This document shows, piece after piece, positions 58,144-64,000 of a DNA stretch of 64,000 nucleotides. The notes below the pieces were generated by a model that was not told the DNA's origin, made no database searches, and saw only the letters and a program-made list of their open reading frames with translations. The stretch comes from Dryocola clanedunensis subsp. sulfonylureivorans. GTDB lineage: Bacteria; Pseudomonadota; Gammaproteobacteria; Enterobacterales; Enterobacteriaceae. Numbering within the stretch: position 1 is the stretch's first letter; each line of letters begins with the position of its first letter. The translations under genes were made by a program, and so were the position numbers. The stretch covers positions 62,001 through 126,000 of the forward strand of contig NZ_JAERMU010000005.1 of assembly GCF_016756775.1 (NCBI RefSeq), given 5' to 3'.

Positions 58144-60261
58144 TTAATCCTTGGCTTGATGAGTAACAAGCCAGCAGTTATGAATCTGGCGATTACGGGC
58201 GAAGTCTTGCGACAGGGTTTTCTGTGTAATTTCTTGTGCTGCCAGTCCCAGTTTTGCAAGCCCGTCAAAGTCCATTTTGAAGCCACGTTTGTTGTTGGAG
58301 AACATGATAGTGCCGCCGCGGCGCAGCAGACGCTTCAGATCCGTCATCAGATCAATGTGATCGCGCTGCACGTCAAACGACTCTTCCATACGTTTCGAGT
58401 TTGAGAACGTCGGCGGATCGATAAAGATCAGGTCAAACTGTTCATCGGTTTCGGCAAGCCACCCCAGGCAATCAGCCTGAATCAGGCGATGATCGCGACC
58501 GGTCAGCCCGTTCAGGCGCAGGTTGCGCTCAGCCCACTCCAGATAGGTCCGTGACATATCGACCGTGGTCGTTGTTTTTGCTCCGCCCAGACCTGCATGA
58601 ACCGTGGCGCTACCGGTATAAGCAAACAGGTTCAGGAAGTCTTTACCCTTGCTCATTTTGCCGAGCATGTGGCGCGCAATACGGTGGTCGAGGAACAGGC
58701 CGGTATCCAGGTAATCCGTGAGATTAACCCAAAGACGCGCGTTATATTCGCCGACTTCCATGAAGTCGCCCTTCTCATCCATTTTCTGATACTGGCTTTT
58801 GCCTTTCTGGCGTTCGCGCGTTTTCAGGATCAGACGGTTAGATGGCAGCGACAGCACGGACAGCGTAGCGGCGATGACATCAAACAGACGCTGACGCGCT
58901 TTATTGGCATCGACGGTTTTCGGCGGGGCGTACTCCTGCACCACAACCCAGTCACCGTAACGATCGACGGCGACGTTGTAGTCTGGCAAATCTGCATCAT
59001 AAACGCGATAGCATTCTATGCCTTCCTGGCGCGCCCACTTATCCAGCTTCTTAATATTCTTGCGCAGACGGTTGGCATAATCCTCTGCCAGCCCGCCGCT
59101 TACCGCCCCGGAGGTGTTCTCGGCCAGCTGATAATTTTTCTGCACGCAGTCCAGCGGGCCGTTTTTGGCTTTGAACTGACGGTCGGCGCGCAGCTGCAGG
59201 CAGCTCAGCAGCTCTGGTGAGGCGCTGAACAAAGAGAGATTCCAGCCGCCAAAGTGCGCTTTCATGTTGCGCCCCAGCAGGCTGTGCAGTGCAATCAGGG
59301 CAGGTTCGCTGTCCAGACGCTCGCCGTAAGGAGGGTTGCTGACAACCGTACCCACAGGGCCTTCCGGCAGCGGATTAGTCAGTTTCGCAACATCTTTAAC
59401 TTCGTAGCTGATCAAATCGGCCAGGCCCGCGCGGCGGGTATTGGCGCGCGCGCGCTCAATGACACGAGAGTCGTTATCGGATCCGAAGAAACGTGAGGTG
59501 TATTCGCCCAGGCCTTTACGAGCGCGCACCTGTGCTTCGGTGGTCACTTCTTTCCAGAGTTCTACGTTGTGTTTTGCCCACCCCAGGAAGCCCCAGTGTT
59601 TACGGTGCAGGCCAGGCGCGCGGTCGGTAGCAATCATGGCAGCTTCAATCAGCAGCGTACCTGAGCCGCACATTGGATCCAGCAGCGGCGTGCCCTGCAC
59701 CCAGCCAGAGCGCATGACAATAGCTGAAGCCAGCGTTTCTTTAATCGGTGCCGCACCGGTGCTGTCACGGTAGCCGCGCTGATGCAAGCCTTCACCGCTT
59801 AAATCCAGCGCAATGCTGGCGGTATCTTTGTTCAACCAGACATTGATACGCAGATCTGGCTGTTCGCGATCGACATCAGGACGAGGCAGATTTTTGCGGG
59901 TAAAGGAGTCAACAATCGCATCTTTTACCTTCAGCGCACCATACTGGCTGTTACGAATGGTTTCATTCAGCCCGCTGAAGTGGACGGCAAAGGTCGCATT
60001 CGGGCCAAAAATAGCCGGCCAGTCGATAACCTGTACGCCAAGATATAAATCCAGGTCGCTGTAGACCTTACATTCACTCAGCGGCAGCAGGATGCGGGAT
60101 GCCAGACGGCTCCACATCAGGCTTTGGTAGACCAGACGATCGTCCCCCTGGTAATGTACGCCGCCCTGAACCACCTGGCAGCCTTGCGCGCCGAGGCCTT
60201 CCAGTTCAGTTTTTAACAGCTCTTCGAGCCCACGCGCCGTACTGGCAAACAGAGAATTCAT
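58144..60261 (-). CDS. rlmL: RlmKL, bifunctional 23S rRNA methyltransferase (m7G2069 and m2G2445)
   Basis: A 705-residue fusion of two methyltransferases. The N-terminal half has a THUMP domain and the N6/N2-type motif [13 protein letters not shown] (RlmL, G2445). The C-terminal half has [16 protein letters not shown] and [13 protein letters not shown] (RlmK, G2069). Both act in ribosome assembly. First gene of a minus-strand series rlmL-uup-pqiABC with no gap over 17 bp, so a common transcript is likely. Confidence 0.96.
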   Translation of the reverse strand: MNSLFASTARGLEELLKTELEGLGAQGCQVVQGGVHYQGDDRLVYQSLMWSRLASRILLPLSECKVYSDLDLYLGVQVIDWPAIFGPNATFAVHFSGLNETIRNSQYGALKVKDAIVDSFTRKNLPRPDVDREQPDLRINVWLNKDTASIALDLSGEGLHQRGYRDSTGAAPIKETLASAIVMRSGWVQGTPLLDPMCGSGTLLIEAAMIATDRAPGLHRKHWGFLGWAKHNVELWKEVTTEAQVRARKGLGEYTSRFFGSDNDSRVIERARANTRRAGLADLISYEVKDVAKLTNPLPEGPVGTVVSNPPYGERLDSEPALIALHSLLGRNMKAHFGGWNLSLFSASPELLSCLQLRADRQFKAKNGPLDCVQKNYQLAENTSGAVSGGLAEDYANRLRKNIKKLDKWARQEGIECYRVYDADLPDYNVAVDRYGDWVVVQEYAPPKTVDANKARQRLFDVIAATLSVLSLPSNRLILKTRERQKGKSQYQKMDEKGDFMEVGEYNARLWVNLTDYLDTGLFLDHRIARHMLGKMSKGKDFLNLFAYTGSATVHAGLGGAKTTTTVDMSRTYLEWAERNLRLNGLTGRDHRLIQADCLGWLAETDEQFDLIFIDPPTFSNSKRMEESFDVQRDHIDLMTDLKRLLRRGGTIMFSNNKRGFKMDFDGLAKLGLAAQEITQKTLSQDFARNRQIHNCWLVTHQAKD

Positions 60262-60370
60262 ATCGTCACTTATTGGTCAGAAAAAGAAAATAGTGGCGCA
60301 TTATAGCTAATCCACACCGCATGTCATAAAGTTGCCATTCATTATTGTATATTCCCGCATGGAGGCTTTC

Positions 60371-61483
60371 TTGATCAGCTTATCCCAACTCTATATTCAC
60401 CCGGTTAAATCCATGCGCGGGCTGGCTTTGTCCCACGCGAAGCTGGCCACCAGTGGCCTGGCATTTGATCGCATATTTATGATCACCGAACCGGACGGCA
60501 CCTTTATTACCGCGCGCCAGCATCCGCAAATGGTGCTTTTTACCCCGGCAATTCAGCACGATGGCCTATATTTGAGTGCACCCGACGGCAGCTCGGCGGC
60601 GGTACGCTTCGCCGATTTCGAGCCAACCCCTGCCGCAACGGAAGTCTGGGGAAATCATTTTACTGCGCTCATCGCCCCGGACGAAATTAACAGCTGGCTC
60701 AGCGGCTTTTTCTCACGCCCGGTGCAGCTACGTTGGGTGGGCGAACAGCCAACGCGCCGTGTTAAGCGTTTCGAAGAAGTCCCGCTCTCCTTTGCCGACG
60801 GCTTTCCTTTCCTGCTCACCAATGAAGCGTCGCTGCGTGACTTGCAAAATCGCTGCCCTGCCGGCGTCAAAATGATTCAGTTCCGCCCCAATCTGGTCGT
60901 CACGGGTGCCGAAGCCTGGGCTGAAGATAGCTGGCAGGTCGTGCGTATTGGCGGCGTGACCTTTGACGTGGCGAAACCCTGCAGCCGCTGTATTTTTACC
61001 ACCGTCAGCCCGGAGCGAGGACGCAAGCATCCCGGCGGCGAGCCGCTGAAAACCTTGCAAAGCTTCCGCACGGCCCAGGACAACGGCGCCGTAGATTTCG
61101 GACAGAACCTTATCGCCCGGAGCAGCGGTATTATTCGTGTTGGTGATGAGGTAGAGGTGCTGGCGAGCAAACCTGCCAAAGTTTACGGCCCGGGCGCTGC
61201 TGAAGAAGAGCAGGAGCAACTTGAACAGCAGGAAAGTCTGGTTTCGATTAGCTGGCAGGGTGATGAGTTCCGCGGGGACAATCAGCAACTATTGCTTGAA
61301 CAGCTTGAACAACAGGGTATTCGTGTCCCCTATTCCTGCCGAGCCGGGATTTGCGGTAGCTGCCGGATCCGACTGCTTAAAGGGGAAGTCAAAGCACTGA
61401 AGAAAAACGCCGTGAGGGACGACGGTACTATTCTGTGCTGCAGCTGCGTTCCGGCGGGAGATTTGAAGCTGGAAAAAGTTTAA
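60371..61483 (+). CDS. ycbX: YcbX, MOSC-domain molybdoenzyme for N-hydroxylated compounds
   Basis: A 370-residue protein: MOSC N-terminal barrel ([20 protein letters not shown]), MOSC domain with the Mo-binding Cys region [16 protein letters not shown], and a C-terminal 2Fe-2S ferredoxin domain ([15 protein letters not shown] plus CCSC). It detoxifies N-hydroxylated bases such as 6-hydroxylaminopurine. The TTG at 60371 is chosen because GGAGG stands five bases before it and it aligns with the E. coli start; an in-frame ATG four codons earlier would hold that GGAGG within the coding part. Confidence 0.92.
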   Translation: MISLSQLYIHPVKSMRGLALSHAKLATSGLAFDRIFMITEPDGTFITARQHPQMVLFTPAIQHDGLYLSAPDGSSAAVRFADFEPTPAATEVWGNHFTALIAPDEINSWLSGFFSRPVQLRWVGEQPTRRVKRFEEVPLSFADGFPFLLTNEASLRDLQNRCPAGVKMIQFRPNLVVTGAEAWAEDSWQVVRIGGVTFDVAKPCSRCIFTTVSPERGRKHPGGEPLKTLQSFRTAQDNGAVDFGQNLIARSSGIIRVGDEVEVLASKPAKVYGPGAAEEEQEQLEQQESLVSISWQGDEFRGDNQQLLLEQLEQQGIRVPYSCRAGICGSCRIRLLKGEVKALKKNAVRDDGTILCCSCVPAGDLKLEKV

Positions 61484-62022
61484 ACGGCTTGATCAAGGCT
61501 AAGGCTATTGCCAACAGGCAGGGGTCTTAGTCTGTCGTTCATCACTTTAATAGCGTCGCCAAGCTGCATAGTGCGGCCCGCAAGCTGCAGGCCGGGCTGG
61601 GCAAGTAAACAAAGTGCCGCGTTGTCACCTGTTTCAACAACCAACAGATTAACCTGCTGCATACCTTCGCTTACCCAGACACAGGCGGCATCACCTGGCG
61701 CCGGTTGCCAGCATTCACCGTGGGAGATAAAGTGCCAGCTTTTAGGCATTTGCGGTTTAAGATAGCGAATCGCCACCAGCGCGTTTAACACCAGTTCGGC
61801 ACGCTGCTCATTGCTGACCTCAAGCTCACGGCACTTCTCATCAAAGGAGAAGAACAGCGCCGCATCATCCACACAAAATCCTGAAGTTTCAAAGGCATCC
61901 GGGGTTAGCATTTTACGTGGAAAACGAGAACGGAAAATCATACCATTGGCCAAATCGAGCATCATACGATCGTGCTCTTCATCGAAATACCAACGCCAAT
62001 TATCGTCCGGTTTTATCCGCAT
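61480..62022 (-). CDS. zapC: ZapC, FtsZ-bundling cell-division protein
   Basis: 180 residues, as in E. coli (YcbW). It binds FtsZ and promotes lateral contacts of protofilaments at midcell. [20 protein letters not shown] and [15 protein letters not shown] are conserved. It overlaps the convergent ycbX end by four bases and follows pyrD on the same strand after a terminator. Confidence 0.94.
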   Translation of the reverse strand: MRIKPDDNWRWYFDEEHDRMMLDLANGMIFRSRFPRKMLTPDAFETSGFCVDDAALFFSFDEKCRELEVSNEQRAELVLNALVAIRYLKPQMPKSWHFISHGECWQPAPGDAACVWVSEGMQQVNLLVVETGDNAALCLLAQPGLQLAGRTMQLGDAIKVMNDRLRPLPVGNSLSLDQAV

Positions 62023-62141
62023 AATGACTTACCCTTTTGTCTATTCCGCAAACTTAAAACATCCTTATCGCTACCTGATTATCAGGTCATATTAATAAAA
62101 GACCAATATGTATAATTAAGCAACATCTACGGAATATAAAA

Positions 62142-62171
62142 CAACCAGGGCTGAAAATAAAGCCCCGGTTG
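62142..62171 (-). terminator. pyrD: Terminator after pyrD
   Basis: CAACCAGGGCT / AGCCCCGGTTG stem with GAAAATAA loop; TTTTATATT on the minus-strand side. 14 bp past the pyrD stop. Confidence 0.85.
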
Positions 62172-62184
62172 TCTGTAAATCGTT

Positions 62185-63195
62185 TTAAAGATGATTCACA
62201 ATTTCTTTAATCAACGGTGGGCCTTTAAATATGAAGCCAGAATAAATCTGAATTAGCGATGCACCTGCTGCCATTTTTTCTCGCGCAGCGATCACCGAAT
62301 CAATACCGCCGACACCAATTACAGGCAGGCGACCATTTAATTCTTGCGACAGACGGCGAATAATTTCTGTACTTTTAAGCTGAACCGGACGGCCGCTCAG
62401 GCCCCCCATTTCATCGCAATGCTTCATGCCCTGGACAAGGCTGCGATCTAACGTGGTATTAGTCGCAATGACCCCATCAATATTATGGCGAACTAAACTG
62501 TCTGCTACCTGGATCAATTCTTCCTCAGAAAGATCCGGCGCGATCTTAACAGCGATCGGCACATATTTATGGTGCAGTTCCTGGAGCGCCTGCTGCTTAA
62601 TTTTGATCGCGCCAAGAAGATCGTCTAACGCTTCTCCGTATTGCAGAGAACGTAAACCCGGGGTATTTGGGGAAGATATATTGATCGCAATATAGCCGGC
62701 GTACGGATAAATTTTATCCATACAGATCAAATAATCATCTTTACCCTGTTCAACCGGGGTGTCTTTATTCTTACCAATGTTGATCCCAAGCACACCATCA
62801 AAATGCGCTTTTTTAACGTTCTCAACCAGGTTATCAACACCCAGGTTATTAAAGCCCATACGGTTGATAAGCCCTTCTGCCTCAACCAGACGGAAGATGC
62901 GCGGTTTGTCGTTACCCGGCTGCGGGCGCGGTGTCACGGTACCGATCTCAATGGAGCCAAAGCCCATGGCACCAAAGGCGTCGATGCATTCGCCGTTTTT
63001 ATCCAGGCCTGCGGCTAAGCCAAGCGGGTTCTTGAAAGTCAGCCCCATGCAGGTCACAGGTTTTGACTGGACGTTTTGACGCACCAGCCACTCGAGCGGG
63101 GTACCCGTGACTCGACGTAATTGCTGAAATGTCATTTCATGAGCGCGCTCAGGATCGAGCTGGAATAGAGCTTTACGAACGAAGGGGTAGTACAT
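62185..63195 (-). CDS. pyrD: Dihydroorotate dehydrogenase (class 2, quinone-dependent)
   Basis: 336 residues, as in E. coli. It oxidises dihydroorotate to orotate with FMN and passes electrons to ubiquinone, the fourth step of pyrimidine synthesis. The N-terminal helices ([20 protein letters not shown]) insert into the membrane. FMN-site [11 protein letters not shown] and the catalytic Ser in [12 protein letters not shown] mark class 2. The ATG at 63195 follows CAGGAGAG; the upstream open frame is leader. Confidence 0.97.
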   Translation of the reverse strand: MYYPFVRKALFQLDPERAHEMTFQQLRRVTGTPLEWLVRQNVQSKPVTCMGLTFKNPLGLAAGLDKNGECIDAFGAMGFGSIEIGTVTPRPQPGNDKPRIFRLVEAEGLINRMGFNNLGVDNLVENVKKAHFDGVLGINIGKNKDTPVEQGKDDYLICMDKIYPYAGYIAINISSPNTPGLRSLQYGEALDDLLGAIKIKQQALQELHHKYVPIAVKIAPDLSEEELIQVADSLVRHNIDGVIATNTTLDRSLVQGMKHCDEMGGLSGRPVQLKSTEIIRRLSQELNGRLPVIGVGGIDSVIAAREKMAAGASLIQIYSGFIFKGPPLIKEIVNHL

Positions 63196-63210
63196 GAACT
63201 CTCCTGGATT

Positions 63211-63226
63211 CCGGTGTGCAAACCGG
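63211..63226 (-). promoter_or_regulatory. pyrD leader hairpin (pyrimidine control by start-site switching)
   Basis: On the minus strand CCGGTTTGCACACCGG forms a hairpin that ends four bases before the sequence CCAGGAGAG, the ribosome-binding site. In E. coli, high CTP favours a start at C that includes this stem and blocks translation, while low CTP favours a start further down. The run CGGCCCCGG just upstream fits the switching start sites. Confidence 0.75.
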
Positions 63227-63289
63227 GGCCGTATTATTATCGATTCCGGACGTGAATGGAATTGACCTGCAACAAAAAATCCCGAATCG

Positions 63290-63305
63290 GCGCAATCGTT
63301 TTCTC
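63290..63305. promoter_or_regulatory. PurR box upstream of pyrD
   Basis: GCGCAATCGTTTTCTC matches the PurR consensus (AnGCAAnCGnTTnCnT) at nearly every fixed position. It lies about 95 bp before the pyrD start, as known for E. coli pyrD. Confidence 0.7.
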
Positions 63306-63442
63306 TCCTCAACGGTGCTTATGCGTTTTCTGGCAAATGTTAACCATATAAATCATTTAAATGAATAACGCAGCTCTGCCACTATCCTCTCAATTGTTAT
63401 CAAAGTTAACAATAACCAAACAAAAAGTTATAAGGAGCTAAG

Positions 63443-64000
63443 ATGCGTGTGATGACTCTCGCCGGAAGCCCTCGCTTTCCGTCCCGCTCCAGCGCGTTGC
63501 TGGAATACGCTCGTGAAAAACTCAGCGCGTTAGATATAGAGGTATGTCACTGGCATCTGCAAAACTTTGCGCCGGAAGACCTGCTCTACGCCCGCTTTAA
63601 TAGCCCGGCGATTCAGACGCTGGTCGAACAGCTGGAGGGTGCCGATGGCCTGATCATCGCAACGCCCGTCTATAAGGCTTCCTTTGCCGGCGCGTTAAAA
63701 ACCCTGCTCGACCTTTTACCTGAGCGGGCGCTGGAGAAGAAAATTGTCCTGCCGCTGGCTACCGGCGGCACCGTTGCTCACATGCTGGCGGTGGATTATG
63801 CCCTCAAACCCGTCCTCAATGCGCTGAAGGCTCAGGAGATCCTGCACGGCGTCTTTGCGGACGACAGCCAGATTGCCGACTACCAGCACAGGCCCGCTTT
63901 TACCCCGAATCTACAGCAGCGGCTGGACACGGCGCTGGAAACCTTCTGGCAGGCCCTGCACCGCAGGGAGTTCTCTGTCGCCTCACCTTTTATCCAACAA
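63443..64000 (+). CDS. ssuE: SsuE, NADPH-dependent FMN reductase (cut by the window end)
   Basis: The first 186 codons with no stop before the edge; E. coli SsuE has 191 residues, so nearly the whole gene is present. It supplies FMNH2 to the alkanesulfonate monooxygenase Ssu[21 protein letters not shown] begins the flavodoxin-like fold, [20 protein letters not shown] is the flavin-binding part, and [20 protein letters not shown] follows. AAGGAG stands six bases before the ATG. In E. coli the ssuEADCB operon needs Cbl and sulfate limitation. Confidence 0.95.
   Translation, partial: MRVMTLAGSPRFPSRSSALLEYAREKLSALDIEVCHWHLQNFAPEDLLYARFNSPAIQTLVEQLEGADGLIIATPVYKASFAGALKTLLDLLPERALEKKIVLPLATGGTVAHMLAVDYALKPVLNALKAQEILHGVFADDSQIADYQHRPAFTPNLQQRLDTALETFWQALHRREFSVASPFIQQ

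Overview
The window is chromosomal DNA from an enteric bacterium (Enterobacteriaceae). Gene content, protein lengths and order follow the E. coli put-efe-phoH and tusE-to-ssuE (ompA/fabA/pyrD) regions closely. The breaks in that order, the fairly high GC of the core genes and the OmpA sequence suggest Enterobacter or a close relative (Leclercia, Lelliottia). This is judged from remembered gene orders and sequences, not from a database search. There are no rRNA genes, prophage, insertion sequences or CRISPR arrays. One tRNA gene (tRNA-Ser, anticodon UGA) is present.

Layout. (1) 1-5544: an RND multidrug efflux locus with an unusual RND / membrane-fusion protein / RND order on the minus strand and a divergent TetR-type repressor. 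(2) 5553-5862: three tandem ~90-bp REP-type units. (3) 5863-11179: the complete chitobiose operon chbBCARFG, with a ChiX-sRNA-like pairing site between chbB and chbC and a second ChiX-like complement in the chbB leader. (4) 11454-12242: phoH. (5) 12876-16186: efeUOB, the Fur-controlled ferrous iron uptake system, with an intact efeU. (6) 16493-22445: divergent putP and putA around a control region with several PutA operator hexamers. (7) 22567-25194: an LprI-like secreted protein, rutR (the rut operon itself is missing), ymdF, wrbA and yccJ. (8) 25284-32313: agp, an araE arabinose symporter with AraC-type sites, and an AT-richer cassette of a ROK regulator, an unassigned 421-residue protein and an MFS transporter. 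(9) 32530-37114: serT, an orphan OppA-like peptide-binding protein, yccA and an eptC/cptA phosphoethanolamine transferase. (10) 37388-64000: a block collinear with E. coli: tusE, acyP, rlmI, hspQ, yccU, yccT, mgsA, helD, yccF, yccS, sxy, sulA, ompA, matP, lonH, fabA, rmf, pqiCBA, uup, rlmL, ycbX, zapC, pyrD and the start of ssuE.

Working together. chbBCARFG forms a PTS uptake and breakdown pathway for chitobiose. EfeU, EfeO and EfeB form an acid-active ferrous iron importer. PutP imports proline and PutA oxidises it to glutamate while also repressing the divergent pair. PqiABC forms a lipid-transport bridge across the envelope. The most likely undescribed system is the ROK / 421-residue protein / MFS cassette at 28557-32313, which has its own inverted-repeat operator (TTAGTTT-N7-AAACTAA) and looks like a small uptake-and-breakdown unit for a carbohydrate or glycoside of unknown identity.
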